DNA of 64,000 bases, from positions 11,346,286 to 11,410,285 of the forward strand of contig JAGGNK010003335.1 of the NCBI GenBank assembly GCA_017590115.1, read 5' to 3'. Below the pieces are notes generated by a model that worked only from the letters and a program-made list of their open reading frames with translations, made no database searches and had not been told where the DNA came from. This document shows positions 36,090 to 48,490 of the stretch, piece after piece. Origin of the DNA: Montifringilla adamsi. Lineage: Eukaryota; Chordata; Aves; Passeriformes; Passeridae. Position 1 is the first letter of the stretch; each line of letters begins with the position of its first letter. The position numbers and the translations under genes are program-made.

Positions 36090-36335
36090 CACCACACATG
36101 CAGTGAGGCTGTCCAAGAAATCCTGGACAGATGGTATTCTGTGATGTGGTATGTTCTCCATTACTGGAAACTTTTCTATTGCAATTGGATGGATTTCTGA
36201 AAGATAGTTGAATTCATCTGCAGCTATTGGACTCAGTGTGGAATTTAATTTAGAGAAGCCCTATGGCCCATGTTGCTCAGGAGATTAGATTGGGTGATCA
36301 GTAGTACCTTCTGGCCTAAAATCACAACTGCCTAA
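36090..36335 (+). mobile_element. Ancient L3/CR1-like 3' end
   Basis: The right end reads ctatggcccatgttgctcag, gagattagattgggtgatca, gtagtaccttctggcctaaa, atcac. It follows the 3' end of amniote L3/CR1 elements (a ctatggcctgtgtta block, a gtcagactagatgatc block, then a ggtcccttctggccttaaaatc block). The upstream part (gctattggactcagtg) fits the same 3' UTR. It is old and degenerate. Confidence 0.65.
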
Positions 36336-36593
36336 ATCTCTAATATATCTAGTTAAAAGCTGGGTTTGGCTTTTACAATGGCCAGGTTGCCCTCAGCAGC
36401 ATGAAATTTTCTAAGCCTCACACTAGAAATGACTGCCAAAACCTTCTGCTACAAGGAGCACAGGCATGTACGCAGTGTGCTATACGTCTGCTCTGTATAT
36501 TTGTGGTGAGCAAAATATAAATCTTTCCAGTAAAACAACTCACAAGAAGTCTGTTTGCCAAGTTACTTTCCTCCTTGCCTGGGAATTTAAGGG

Positions 36594-36629
<36 letters not shown>

Positions 36630-39600
36630 GAGGAAACAATGGAATTGATTCTCTAGGTCTGACCCCTGTTCTCCAAGGCATATGCTCCCAACACCCTGGG
36701 TTTTGCACAGCTTCACAAGGGAAATCAGGAGCAAAAAGTTCAACTCTAGGGGCTTATCTGAGCAGGAAGTTAGTACAGAATAAGTTTGGGGCTATGTTTT
36801 AGGCACTGTAACTGTTCTGTGTTAAATCCCTGAGCGGATGTTCCTCTGTACTAAAGTGCCTTTGTGCAGTTTGGCTTGATCCACTTTCCAAGGGGATTAA
36901 TTTAAACTACAGAAATGGCACCTGTGGCTTAGGAGTTCGTGAAATGGCTACCGTGGTTTAGATTTTAATCCTCATTTATTTATTGCTCCTTTGCTGTATG
37001 GTCAGGTCTTTACTAGAGCAACATTGAGACTTTTCAGAACAGCTGCAGAGAACCATATTGCAATTTTTCCTCTTTCAGAATGCTAGAAGAATGTTGATTC
37101 ATTATTTTGTTTTAGTAGATAGTGAGATATTGCACTGTTTCCAGGCTTCTAAAAATCCTGCCTTGTGGGCAGCATCTACTGCAAACCTCTTGTCAAAGCA
37201 ATACCTTGAAAGCATGAAGAATCATGAGCAAACCAAGCCTGAAACTGGATGGGAACATCCACCTGAACAACACTTGAAGGAAATATTCATAAGTCTGAAC
37301 AAACAAATCTGTAATCATTCTGGTTTTAAACCCAGTAAATGTTAATTATAGCCATGTCAGGTGTATGGTTTGTCTTGAAGAAGTTCTGGCTTAAGCAGTG
37401 CAGGTGCAAAGTTGGGAAGGATCCCTACAATATCATGTTATGGGATGTGCTATTATAGCATGGAAGTTTTAGGTGCAAATGACCTATTAGATGGAATTTT
37501 CTCCAACAATTTGTAAAGTTATTCCTTCTGGCATTTTACATATTGATTTATCTCTACTTGTTGTGAAACTCTTCCTGGCAATGCACATCCCAGGTGTATG
37601 CACTGAAAGTTGACCAGCATTAAATAAAGGCTATATGGAAATGGGGTGTTGGACCCCTTAGATGCTTCAGCACATCTGTGACTGTCTGCAAGATAGTTCT
37701 GCTGGTGTGAACATCAGTAACGAAGGCTCAGTCATCCCTGCCTGCATCAGGCTTTCCTCTAGCTGAGATTCTGGTGCTTTCTGCTGTAGAGTGTGAAGTT
37801 TTGATGCATGTCCAATGCCAGGGCTGAGACACAGGACATCACAACTGAAGGAGCAGATCCAGAATGACACAAACACCAGAATGACATGAACATCTGGAAA
37901 CTCCATTAGGAGTGTGGATTCCCAGATGGCGTTGAGAGGGGGGGAGGGAAATTGGGCTGCAGACGCCAGACGGTCTCACCTTGCCTTGGCTGCTTGGAGG
38001 GAAAGGAGATGGAGGGGTCAGTAGCAGCAGAAAACAATGAGAAAGGAAGATCTACTGGAGCTTGTCTCCATTCTCTCGTCTCTTTCCACTGCCTTCTGCT
38101 GCCTCTGCCAAGTTGCCTGATGGATTTTCCTACTCTGAGCTCTTGGCTTTTTTCTTTGAAGTCACACTGTGATCTGGTCCCAGGTGGCTTCTCCTGTGCC
38201 CCTGTGCTTCCCCTCTGTCAAGCACATCATTAAAACCCATTCCTTCCAAGAGGTAATTTATACACTCATAAGACTCCACATTAAATATCTAGGATTTTCA
38301 AAGGGAAACAGTAGAAATCATTTCCAAACATACTAACTTTGCTATCGTCTCTGGTTCTACCCTTCTCCCTCCCCTTCCCCCATGTTTCTGTTGGTTTTAC
38401 TCAGATTCAAGGATACCAGCCCCAAGGTGACACTTATTTCTTAAGAGCCTGGAAGACTGAAAAAGATTATATCCAAGTAAATATGATACATTGCTCATTT
38501 ACAACAGCTAATGAACTGATGAAACTGCCAGGTAGGGTTTTGTCTCAACAACCTGACTTGAGAACACTTTTTGATCTCCCCTTTCAGCACTGAAGGCTAT
38601 GTTTTTCTCTTAGTACCCATGCTGGTAGATTCTGCAAAATGCAGCACATGCTATCCTTTGTGTTAATGGGGAACCTCTGTTTCTGTAAAGACCTTCCTAA
38701 AAAGCCAGGAAGAGGTAAACAGTGAACTTGGCTTCCTCTGCTATTACTTTCTTCTCCACCTGCCTGTAGAGATTCTAACATGCTACTTGTATTATGTAGG
38801 TCATGAATAATAAAGTATTTTGGCTGGAGCTGAACAAAAGCAACAGGTAGGAGGGTCAGGTTTGTTATTTCCTTTGCAGCCACTTGCAGGTTTTTTACAG
38901 CACAGATGACCAACAAAACCACCAATATTCTTGTAGGGCCTGTGGGGTGCCAAAAACCTCTTTGTTTCTTTGCTATGTGGCTGTGCTTCAGGGTAAAAAT
39001 TCAGTGATGCCAGATGAAAAAGCTTTACCACTGACACATGATGGTGGTGGTTCTTATTTTTATGATAAAACTTGGCGCTGATCTGCACCTTTCCCCATTG
39101 CTTGAGCTGACGGTAAGCCTTCTCCCCACAGCCTAGGAAACCTCTGCTGGTTTACTTAATACTTTTCCCCCCAGTGTCTTTTTGTGGTGGTCTCAGCAAA
39201 ACCTTGAAAAGTGAAGGTGAAACACATCAAATAAAATACTCTTGCAGCAGTGCTGGTTCAGCCAGGGGGAGAGTAGTAATGAAAATAGCATGAAAACACC
39301 TGATTATGTTTTAAGCTCTGTTTGGCAGGTCAAAAGATCTTAGAGAGAACACAAAGAGATACCAAATACTGTAGTAATCCTGAGCTACATAGTAATAGAG
39401 TATTCATTAGTCATTAAAAAGAAATAAATAATAATTTTAACAATAGCATGAAACGGTAAATAGTTCCAAATTGGAAAGATATGAAGCAGTTTCTTTACTT
39501 CCCTTATAAGCAGAAGACAAAACAACAAATACAGTGTGTAACCAAGCAATAATGTTCTCTTTTATAGTCTCTGGCAAGAAGTTAATAATGGTTCTGTGCT

Positions 39601-39716
39601 GTTAAGGGCCCAGGACAATTTTAAAGGAATTTGATATTTTGGTCATCCAGGGAACCATTTCTAAAGTAATGCTCTTACTCATGTGATGAAGCTCTGAAAT
39701 CATAGAACTTGACCTA
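36336..39716. other. Unannotated DNA with a T28 tract and a G-rich motif
   Basis: A T28 run lies at 36597-36624. A G-rich run with four G3 tracts (37938-37956) could form a quadruplex. Open frames of 93-113 codons at 37952-38233, 38584-38925 and 38801-39088 show no domains. No gene is recognised. Confidence 0.5.
36597..36624. repeat. T28 homopolymer
   Basis: Twenty-eight consecutive T with no retroposon recognisable beside it. Confidence 0.9.
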
Positions 39717-39793
39717 CAACAAAAGCAAAAAAAAAAAACCAAAAAAAACCAAAACAAACAACAACAAAAAAAAAACCAAAAAAAAAAAAAACC
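39717..39793. repeat. A-rich (AAAACC)n-like low-complexity tract
   Basis: Runs of A interrupted by CC and single C (aaaaaaaaccaaaaaaaacc, caaacaacaac). A low-complexity stretch; similar tracts occur at 59085-59170 and 62504-62537. Confidence 0.9.
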
Positions 39794-42700
39794 AGAAGGC
39801 TTTTTGGTTCTATCATAAACATTTGGCTGTAAATCAACACCAGCGTCAGAACCCACTTAAAAAAATATGATGTTATTTGACATTTTCTTAGCAGTCAAGC
39901 AGAAAACTCCAGCTCCTGGATCATACAGATTTAATGTAGGAGTACAGTAAGGTACCCAGTACCTTTCATGATTACATCAACAGCACTTTCTGTTGGCTGA
40001 CACATCAGGCTTGTTTAAAATCATTAGACCAAAGCAGACATGCTTCCCTTCACCTTTTTTTTTTTCTTTTCTCGTAATTTCTGAATTGATCACTTATGGG
40101 AGATTTTGAGAAGTAGTAATAAAAACCAAAAGGAAGGCAGACAGTTTAAGAGCCAACTGTTAAATCATCATTATTAGCAACAAAATGGTGTTTTATGACT
40201 TCGGAATAAACAGATTTGCTAATCTGAAAACTGTCTCTCTTGCTCCTTAGTCTTTTCTTCACAACTGCAATTTATAAGAAGAAGCTGTCCAGCTGCATTT
40301 CAGGAATAAAGAAGAAAGCAGCTTCTATGTGTAAATTAGAAATAAATTTCAATTTTCTTGTCGCTGTTGTAACTAAACAGCCTGTTAACCTATTTAAATA
40401 GGAGAACATGCTCTGTACTCCTGTTCTAGAATACATCAAAAATAATGTGATTATGTCTGTTTTGATACAACCATATCTTACTGCTACCTATATGCTTTTA
40501 CATGAATGATACATGGAATTAGTTCCACATTTCTTCTCCTACAATTAGCATATTAATGTGCCAGACAGATAATGCTAAAATCCTGGATGCTTGAGCACAC
40601 ACAGTGCCTTCTTCATGGAGCTGCAACACTCAGCCCCTGTGAGTCCTCAGGAATGCATCTGTACGAGCTCTGCCTCCTGCTTGTCCTGAGAGCAGCCCTG
40701 ACCTATGGACCACAGCTGAGATACTTCAGGCGCTTATTTACTTTGTTGGCCTCAGAAATTCCACTAAAAGAGAAAGGCTCAGTGTCAGGCTGCCCACAAT
40801 GGAGCCTTTGCTTTTTCTAGGGATGTGTGTGGATGTGTACGGCCACGTGCACTCGATATCTTGGACAGTCCAGGGGATTTCTAAATGCCCAGAGCTCACA
40901 TTCCTGTCTTTGCTGTGTGCCTGTCTGTATGTTCACCTCTGCATACAGGCCATGCATTTCTGTGTTACGTATGCAGTGTGGAGGTTCTGACAATCTCCCA
41001 TGACTTTATATGTCAGGGATCCAGTGTGGCTGGTGAAAGTCCCTAATCTTGAGCCTATCTTGGTGAAACACTAATGAACTTGTAAAAACAGGAAGCAGTG
41101 GAAAACAAATGAATTTCAGCTGGTGTTTGAAGAGCTGTCAGATCCCCTCGCTGAAATGTTTCAGAGGAACATCTTTCTGATAAAACCTCTGAGAAAAGTG
41201 GAGGAGTTTCAGAAGAGTGATTGGAAAAACAGGATGCCGACTGGCAGGCTTTGCTAATGCATTGCATCTGTAAAGACTCCAGCAACTGAACACAGCATTA
41301 GCTATGTGAGAGCCACGGAACTAGGGAAAGTTATTACATCTGAGCGTGATGGGAAGAAGGGGGAAGGGGGAAAGCAGCTGCTCCCTTTATGCATCTTGCA
41401 GTTTGCCGTTTTTTTGAGCCTTTGACATTTTTCTTTCCATCTACTTTGCTGTCAGCACACAGCCTTAATTCTAATACTGATGAACAATGCTGCTTTGCTG
41501 TCCAATATAATCTTTCCTCTGAGGCTCTCCCAGCATTTAATGAATGTTAGGGAAGCTTTGCCATGCCATGAGACACAGTGAGGGCTTGCTGGCTTCACAT
41601 AGGATGTGCACCTCTTTGCATAGGTGTCTGCATGTCTTTGGCAGATGTTATCCTCCTTGTACAGTGGCTTATGTAATGGGATTACAGGATCCTTGAGTTT
41701 CCACTAATTTCTTAACTTTTTCTCCATTCCAGAGTTTCTAGTCACTGTTAAACTGACCTTCTGGTGCTGCCAGCTGGTTTTGGGGGGCTTCTTCTTCCAC
41801 TCCTGTCTAGGACAGGACTGTTTCTTTTTGTCTTAACTCCTGCTTGACTCATGCTCTTGAAAATCAGGGTGTGGGATATGACTGGAGCAGAGCCCATACA
41901 GATAAAAGAGCTCAAAGATATTCTTGTTTCCTTCAGTTTGTACATAGTTGTGCTTCAGAAAGCTAGGAATTGGGTCCTTAGAGCCAGGAGAGTGTTAAAA
42001 ATGTAGAGTGAATTGACTTGACAGAGCGTGAAGCAAATTGTAGCAGAACTATTGATGACACAGAACCAGTCCTGGCTCTGTGGCTTTACCCACATCCTTC
42101 CAGTTCTGCTTTTGCTGGAGTTGTCCCTCAGAGCTGAACTGCCATCCAAGGAACACATCTGAGAGCAGGAGCCTGTCTGTAGGGTCTCACTGATGAATCT
42201 CTAATACAACAGGCCAGCCTTACAACATACAGCTGTGTACTTTCCCTCCTGCAGTGAGTTAGCTCTTGTTTCTTTGAATTTCATCAATCTGCAATTCAAT
42301 TAAAAACTTAAGCATGAGCCCTTCTTACTCAGCAAAGCACTGAAACTTCTGCCTTCAGAAAAACTCTTCGAAGAATGCCCCTGAGGATGTGCATGTGCCC
42401 TGTTTGGAGCTGGTGCACCCAGAGCATCGTGGTGGAGCTGAGAGCTGCCTTTGGGTGTCTTTCTGGGGCTGTCACAGCCCTTTTTGGGGGAGTGACTCCA
42501 AAGGTTGTAGGATTTGTTTATGCCTAAGTGGTTTCTAACATCCGAGTCATGGCAGCACAACTGCAATTCCAAACATCCTGATCTCTGCAAGAGGATCTGA
42601 CAGTGGTCCCAGGAAAGCCAAGGACGGAGCAGCAACTGAAACAATGTAAACAGGAATACATTTAAAACAACAAGATGCAGAAAAATATCCAACAAAGCTG

Positions 42701-43184
42701 GTCTTCATTAAACCCTTTCTCAGCTGTCTTTCTCAGCCGTTCCCACTGCTGCTTTGGTGCATCCCAGTTCTGTCTGCTCCTCCAGCCCTTCCCTGGAAGG
42801 CAGATGCTTTTGTGGGTGAAGCATCAAGCTGGGAGTTGGGAGACTTGATTTTGCTACTGAGTTGGGCAAAAGCAGTGTCACGTTTGCCTTTTCAGTGCCT
42901 GTCCTGTGATTCTTATCACCCTGACCTCCCAAAAGCCTGAGTTCATGCTTAGTTTCATGTACATGAATCACAGCAGCTGTTGTTGATGGGTTTCCATGTG
43001 TGTGGAAGGCTTTGGGAGGATCGTGGGGGCAGGCTGAGAGTAGATCTTGCAGGCAGATGCTCTCTTTGAGGAGACTATTCAGGGCATAGCACAAAAAGTC
43101 TCTGCTCTCCTTTCTGAATATCAGGCAGTGTTTACAGAGATATAAAAATATTTTTTCAATCACATAAAAATATCTGCTCCTTAA
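39794..43184. other. Unannotated DNA, enhancer-like near 39960-40420
   Basis: The first 600 bases are AT-rich with scattered CpGs (tctcgtaattt, cttcggaataaa, ttgtcgctgttg) and TAAT cores, resembling conserved non-coding DNA. Two minus-strand frames at 42300-42695 (131 codons) and 42720-43163 (147 codons) lie end to end but carry no domain. No gene is called. Confidence 0.45.
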
Positions 43185-43350
43185 TTCCTGTATACTCTGC
43201 TCCTTCCATCACTAATTAATCATCATGATGTCCTATGAAAAAGGTAATTATCTCAGTTGTCACTGTCCCATTTCACAGGCAAGGAAAACCCTGGGGACAC
43301 CTTGCTGTACTGTAGTGGTGTTTTGTTGATCCCAGGGAGCCCGGATGCCT
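43185..43350 (+). mobile_element. MIR SINE relic
   Basis: The order tcctatgaaaaaggtaatta, tctcagttgtcactgtccca, tttcacaggcaaggaaaacc matches the MIR body (a ccctatgaggtaggta block followed by a ccccattttacagatgagga block). The right half has decayed. Confidence 0.65.
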
Positions 43351-44891
43351 CTTAAGCATAAGCCAGGGTTTACAAATCCCACCTTGGTTCTGGAAGGAAA
43401 TACATGATGAAATTTATCATGTGCTGTAACTTACAGAGAAGAACAACAATTTTCACATTTCTAACTTAATGCTTACTTGTCTTTTTGTTGCTTTGCTTTG
43501 ATCTGCTTCATCTTTTTGAAGTAACTGGCTTCCTAGAGTAAGGGCTGCTCTCTGTTAGCTGATTATGTCCTGAGTCTGAACACCCACTCTAACCCTAGCA
43601 GGCCCTTCAGCTTCCACATTATCTTTTATTTTTAATGGATAAATACTTTGGTGTTGTGGGGTGTTTTCTTTGCTTTTTTTTTTTTTAATTTTTTTATTTT
43701 TTTGTGTAATCACTGAGTTGTTTAAAATAGATATCAAAATGATAAGTTGCATTTTTTTCATTCAGATTGCTGATATTTTGATATTAAAGAGTTCACTTCT
43801 ATGACACACATTTTGTTAATTTGCCAAACTTAAGGTGGCATTTTAGGCCACGTTGTAGAAAGGTAGAAATGTTCAGTCACAGCTGTAGCTAATGTGTGCT
43901 TCTAACAGGAGTCAGTGCAAAGATGGAAATTTGGAACAATGGAAAATCTTATGTTTCTTGGTCTGAGATTCTAGACATCTGAGTTTAGAAAGAATTTTAA
44001 TTTTGGAACCCGGCTATTCAGTATCTGTCACACACATCCAGCTTCACATTATCATATTAATCAGTGTTGTCCAATGCCAGCTTTGACTGAAAATCAGATA
44101 TTGGATGAGAAAGACTCTGACCTTGGGTGGCTGTGGGGTTGTGTCCCTTGGTGTTGGCTTCAGCCCCATTGTAACTGCTGGACCCCAGTGAACTCAGACT
44201 CCCACAAATGTGCAACGTTGACTCTGCAAATCTGTTTGTGTGTGAAATCCTCTATTGTTCTGTGCTTGAGGTCTTGAGAATTCTCTCCATCAGAAAAAAT
44301 AATTTGCCAGATGTCTTAATAAGCCCTGTGCATTTATGGTTCTATATAAGGAGGATTTTTTAAAGCAGCGGATGTTTATTTTTGGCAGCTTCTGTCATTT
44401 AACGATTTTCCCGCTCCAGCTACCCTCCAAAAAACTGATAAGGGTATCCTCTTCCCATCTTTCAAATTTGGAGATGAGCAAAAGGACTGGGTCCAGTCTG
44501 TATGTTTGGCCTAAGTCCAAACATGTCTGAGCATGGCAGATCTGGGCAAAGTTCCAATGCAGGTTACAGAACCTTTGGGTCTGCTATTTTGTTTTCCATC
44601 ACTCAAATGAAATGGATTTAAAGGTTTAGCCTATACTTCTATTATTTAAGAAAGCATCTATGTGTGTACGTAACGGGAAAGAGAAATAGAACATTGAATT
44701 GAAAACCCTCCAGTTCTAATAAGGGAAACAGCTTTCTCATAGGTTCCCACATCATCAGTCAGCTCATCACATGCATGCTGCTGCAAGACATTTTTTTTGT
44801 GATGAATTGAATAATCACATCTGTTTCTCAAGCTTGAGAAAAGTTTAAAAAGTCATTAACATTCTCCGTTTCCACCATTGGCAGAATCGAC
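43351..44891. other. Unannotated DNA
   Basis: A T-rich low-complexity patch lies at 43661-43703. Scattered CpGs occur near 44380-44420 and 44668-44680. No gene is recognised. Confidence 0.5.
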
Positions 44892-44917
44892 TTTTTTTTT
44901 TTTTTTTTTTTTTTTTT
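44892..44917. repeat. T26 homopolymer
   Basis: Twenty-six consecutive T. Confidence 0.9.
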
Positions 44918-44966
44918 AAACCAGAATCTTGGCAGTGAAGACACATATGCATGTGAAAAACTTGTC

Positions 44967-44982
44967 TGTGTGTGTGTGTGTG
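44967..44982. repeat. (TG)8 microsatellite
   Basis: Eight uninterrupted TG units. Confidence 0.9.
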
Positions 44983-45095
44983 CCTGCAGCTGATGTGAGT
45001 GTGTGACTTGTGAGCACTTCCACACAGACAGACAGAACCCACTTGTGCAAGGCACACAGCCACCACCTGCAGGCACGGACACAGGGTTGAAACAC

Positions 45096-45885
45096 AGGAT
45101 CACAGAATATCCTGACTTGGAAGGGACGCAAAACAATCATCCAGTCCAGCTCCTGTGCCTGCACAGACACCCCAACAATGCCACCCTGTGTGAGACAGCA
45201 TTGTCCCAATGCCCCTGGAGCTCTGGCAGCCTTGGGGCTGTGCCCATTCCCTGGGGAGCCTGGGCAGTGCCCAGCACCCTCTGAGGGAAGAACCTTTCCC
45301 TGATACCCAACCTAAACCTCCCTGGCACAGCTCCAGCTGTTCCCTGGGTGCTGTCACTGTCACCCAGAGCAGAACTCGGAGCTGTCCTTCTGCTGCCCAT
45401 CCTGAGGAACCTGCAGCCCCTGGTGAGGTCCTCCCTCAGTCTCCTCCAGACTGAGCGGACCAAGTGCTCTCAGCCACTCCAATACAGCTTCTTCTCCAGG
45501 CCCTTCACCATCTCCACATCCTCCTTTGGGTGCTCTCTGACAGCTCGGTATCGTTCTTACATTGCAGTGCCCAGAACTGCCCGAGCACTCGAGGTGAGCG
45601 CAGAGCACAGCGGGACAATCCCCGATGCCGATGCTGCCCCCAGGACAGGGATGTCCCTGCTGTCTACCAGGGCACTGCTGACTCAAATTCCACCTCCCAT
45701 GGACTAGGATTCACAGGTGCCTTCCCACCGCGCCGCTCTCCAGCCTCACCCCCCACTCTGTCCGCACAGCCAGGGCTGCCCCGTCCCAGGTGCAGAACCC
45801 AGCCCTTGTTCAACTTCATACAGCTGTGATCGCCCAGCCCTCCGAATTGTCTGAGGAGTCTCTGTGCAGGGCCTCGAAGAATGGG
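45096..45885 (-). mobile_element. CR1 LINE, 5'-truncated, minus strand
   Basis: The left edge is the complemented CR1 3' end (tcacagaatatcctgacttg, gaagggacgcaaaacaatca). Going right, the complement encodes, in broken minus frames, the C-terminal part of the CR1 reverse transcriptase: the frame at 45360-45686 begins MSQQCPG, and RAPKGG occurs further on. The match continues past 45780 (ccccgtcccaggtgcagaac) to ctgtgcagggcctcgaagaa near 45885. At about 790 bp it is the second-longest CR1 here and GC-rich. Many overlapping open frames in this interval, on both strands, are shadows of the element. It brings many CpGs of its own. Confidence 0.93.
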
Positions 45886-46040
45886 GCTGTGCGCGGAGCA
45901 GTGCCCGCACACACCCGCTCCGCTCTTCTCCCAAAATCCCGGCTTTTCCCATCAGGAGCTCGCAGCAAGCTCCAGGCACATGCAGGCAGGAGACACGAGA
46001 GGGCAGCGTCCCCTCTGCTGCCGCTGCTGCCGGGGCTCGC
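45886..46040. promoter_or_regulatory. CpG-rich stretch adjoining CR1, with CTCF-like site
   Basis: Beyond the CR1 edge the DNA stays CpG-rich: gtgcgcggagcagtgcccgc, ccgctccgctc, gagctcgcagc, gccgctgctgccggggctcg. This part does not look like CR1 to me, so the CpG density is not explained by the element alone. It could be a small CpG island or an unrecognised CR1 5' portion. Confidence 0.4.
45992..46010 (+). promoter_or_regulatory. Strong CTCF-like motif
   Basis: The sequence gacacgagagggcagcgtc contains CAC-G-AG-AG-GGC-AGC, matching nearly every position of the CTCF core (CCA-S-Y-AG-R-K-GGC-R-S-Y); only the first C and the Y differ. It lies in a CpG-rich context about 100 bases from the end of a CR1 copy. 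CTCF binding at such sites anchors chromatin loops. Occupancy cannot be inferred from sequence alone. Confidence 0.6.
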
Positions 46041-46043
46041 TCC

Positions 46044-46065
46044 CATTGTTATGTTTATGCAAACA
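46044..46065 (+). promoter_or_regulatory. SOX / POU-octamer / forkhead-like cluster
   Basis: CATTGTT (46044-46050) is a SOX-type core. ATGCAAAC (46057-46064) differs from the POU octamer at one base. The SOX core and octamer stand in the same order as in the SOX2-POU composite element but with six extra bases (atgttt) between them. The overlapping tgtttatgcaaaca (46052-46065) is a near-palindrome with forkhead-type halves. The cluster starts about 34 bases right of the CTCF-like motif. Confidence 0.4.
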
Positions 46066-47714
46066 GCCTTTGACATAATAGCTTTGAAACAGTTGAAAAT
46101 TGGATTGTGCCTTTAGGCCAAACATTCAGACCACCACCTTGGCTATATTCATCTGCCACAGTAAATTGGGTTCAGCCTTGGCTCCACACACTGTATTTCA
46201 GGGAAGGATTACAGCCTAGCAATAACTTTTGTACAGGAAAGACAAATGCAAACTCCTGGCAGAAATATTGGAGCTGTTTAGTTGTGCAACCCCCTATCTG
46301 GAGGAATACAGATTGCGCTGAGAATTTCTTTGGACATCCGAGGAGCAAATAAAACAAATTCTCAGGCTGGAATCTCCATTCCTTTCTTTTTCAGCTTCCT
46401 AGTGCAATCTAATTATGGTTTAACCTCCTGAAATAAATACCTAATAAAAGATGAACCTATTAGAAGAGTAAATTTACTGCCCACTAGTTAGCAGAAATTC
46501 TTGCCGTGCTCCCTTTAAGTGATAATGTTATTGGTATAGAACATTGTTTGACTGGTTAATGGTCCTTCCCCTGCAAGACAGATTATATGGAAAATAAAAG
46601 TCACAGCACAGCCAATCACAGTGTCAAAGCCCATGGTTAAAATTACTTTTAACATTAAAAAATGTGATGAAAAGAAGGGAGAGGGTAACCACCCCTCCAA
46701 CAGGGGTTCAGCAAGAATTTAAGTTGTGCTCTAAAAGGGAGACCGTGTTCCCTGGATTTACCAGTCAGTGCCACGATTAATTTTCTACAGGCTGTGTTAC
46801 AATTTTGTTGCATATTTAAGAAATTGAAGCTTTATTCTGTGATGATCCCAGAGGCAATGTGCTAGTTTCAACCTTTTCCAATTCATCCTAGCAAATGTGA
46901 TGTGTTCATGAAATTTGGGGGTGTGTTTTTCTTTCTGTCTCCAAGAAGTGTGGACATCCAGGTGGAAAGGAGGAGATGGTGTCAAATGGTTTGCATGCTG
47001 GCAGGAGGGATCTGAAGGTGAAGATGGGGTGGGGACAAGGTGAAGGCTTGGGAGAGAAGAAAAGCAGCAATTCCTCTGGCACTCTTCCCCTCTGCATCTC
47101 TAATTTCCATCGTGGTGCTGGCCCATCAGTGGATTAATGAGGCTATTGACTTTGCCAGGGGTGGAGAATATAAATAAAAGCAATTTCCTGGCCTAGCTCC
47201 CACTGAAACCTAATCCAGTGGGAAGAGAATGACTCTCCTCTTAAGACGAAGGCTTTTTTAGATTGGGTGGTAGTTGAACTGCTGATAACTTTATTGTGAA
47301 AGCAAGATGATTTTTCAAACTATATATCGAGCTTCCTAAATTCATGCAGGCTTGCACACCAGCTACTTCTGGTGTGCAAATGGGGTGACACGTGTTGTTA
47401 GCAGAAATGAATAATAAAAACATATTTCTTGTGTGAGCATCTAAATGTTTTCCAGGATGGCATTTGCCCAGGTGTCTTTATGCTGTACCTGTGGAGGTCT
47501 TCCACTTGGACAATCTTAGCTCTCCTTTATTTATTGCATATATCAAGATCTCATCCCCTGCTTTTAAGGCTACAGAATACGGCAAGAATTTTACCTGCCT
47601 GTCACTGCTTCTGAATGAAATAGTCCCTTTATGTTAGCATTGGAAGCAGTAGTTACACTTAAACAAGAAGTAGAGCAAACATGGAAAACTCTGCTGTGTG
47701 CATCCCTATTCAGC
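46066..47714. other. Unannotated DNA, enhancer-like to about 46560
   Basis: The block 46066-46560 is AT-rich with clustered TAAT and TTAG cores (aataaatacctaataaaag; cactagttagcag) and may continue the regulatory element to its left. The remainder to 47714 holds short frames without domains and a small tcccactg/cagtggga inverted pair near 47198-47223. Confidence 0.4.
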
Positions 47715-47800
47715 TGTGATTGGACCAAATTCTGAAGCAAAAACTCCAATGTTCACGTTTTCAACAGGAACTCTGATCTGATATAAAGAGCCTCTGGTAC
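47715..47800. repeat. Ancient amniote MITE-like relic
   Basis: The order accaaattctgaagcaaaaa, ctccaatgttcacg, tttcaacaggaactctgatc fits my memory of an amniote palindromic element whose arm reads ggccaaattctg... followed by actcccattgaagtcaacaggagt. From memory only. Confidence 0.4.
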
Positions 47801-48394
47801 CTTCCACAGTCAAGAGGAACCAGCTTAGTTGAAATGAGACAGCAGGAGCATTACACATGCTCTGTTCTGAGAAAAACATTGTCAGAATTAGCCCACTACA
47901 TTTATTTATTTAGTTATTTTTCTAGTCACACTTTGCTCTCTTATGCAACAGTTTTGCCAGTGGGTAAAATATTTGGTGCTGGCCTCTGCCAGAAAACAGA
48001 AGTCACTAGCTGAAAACAGATAGGAAGTCACACATAATAAGAGAATCATATATTTCCATAGTACTATGAGGAAGTTTTGCTGTTTGGAAAAATGTTTGTT
48101 TCACAAAACCACAATTAATCTTTTTTTTTTTTTTCTGTCTCCAGCTGTTTCTCCCAGAAAGAAAAAAAAATCTCAGTAGATGTCTTCAGTATGGTCCCCC
48201 CCATTTATCAGGCCTCTCACACTGAATAGAGCAGTATTTTTATGGACAAAACTGAGTGAGCTGGCTGGATTTTGCTGTGGCAGACTCTGATGTGCTAAGG
48301 GCTCTTTGTCATATATCACAGTCAGAAGTCATTTATTATCCTGCTTTCCTTTGGGAAGAGACTGGGGCAAAAGATCCAAATTCTACCTTTCCTT
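47801..48394. other. Unannotated spacer
   Basis: A T14 run lies at 48121-48134. No gene or repeat is recognised. Confidence 0.5.
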
Positions 48395-48490
48395 TTCCTC
48401 AAGTATGTGTTTTATAATCATCACTTATTAGCAGGATTATGGTAGCATCTAGGTAATCTTGCCAGGATCGGGGCATTATTATGATGAACA
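48395..48490 (+). repeat. Ancient amniote interspersed-repeat relic
   Basis: The order ttattagcaggattatggta, gcatctaggtaatcttgcc, aggatcggggcattatt resembles a widely dispersed amniote relic that I remember as ggtagcacctaggagcccca followed by ggatcggggccccattgtgc. I do not remember its official name with certainty. Confidence 0.5.

Noticed and set aside
39717..39793. AAAACC array as interstitial telomere-like repeat
   Set aside because: Vertebrate telomere repeat is TTAGGG; this pattern does not match on either strand.
42300..43163. Two minus frames of 131 and 147 codons lying end to end, as if parts of one gene
   Set aside because: No known domain, different frames, no splice logic between them.
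45003..46116. A cluster of about a dozen open frames of 65-121 codons
   Set aside because: They lie in, or overlap, the minus-strand CR1 and the CpG-rich DNA next to it. GC-rich sequence has few stop codons, and frames open on both strands at once.
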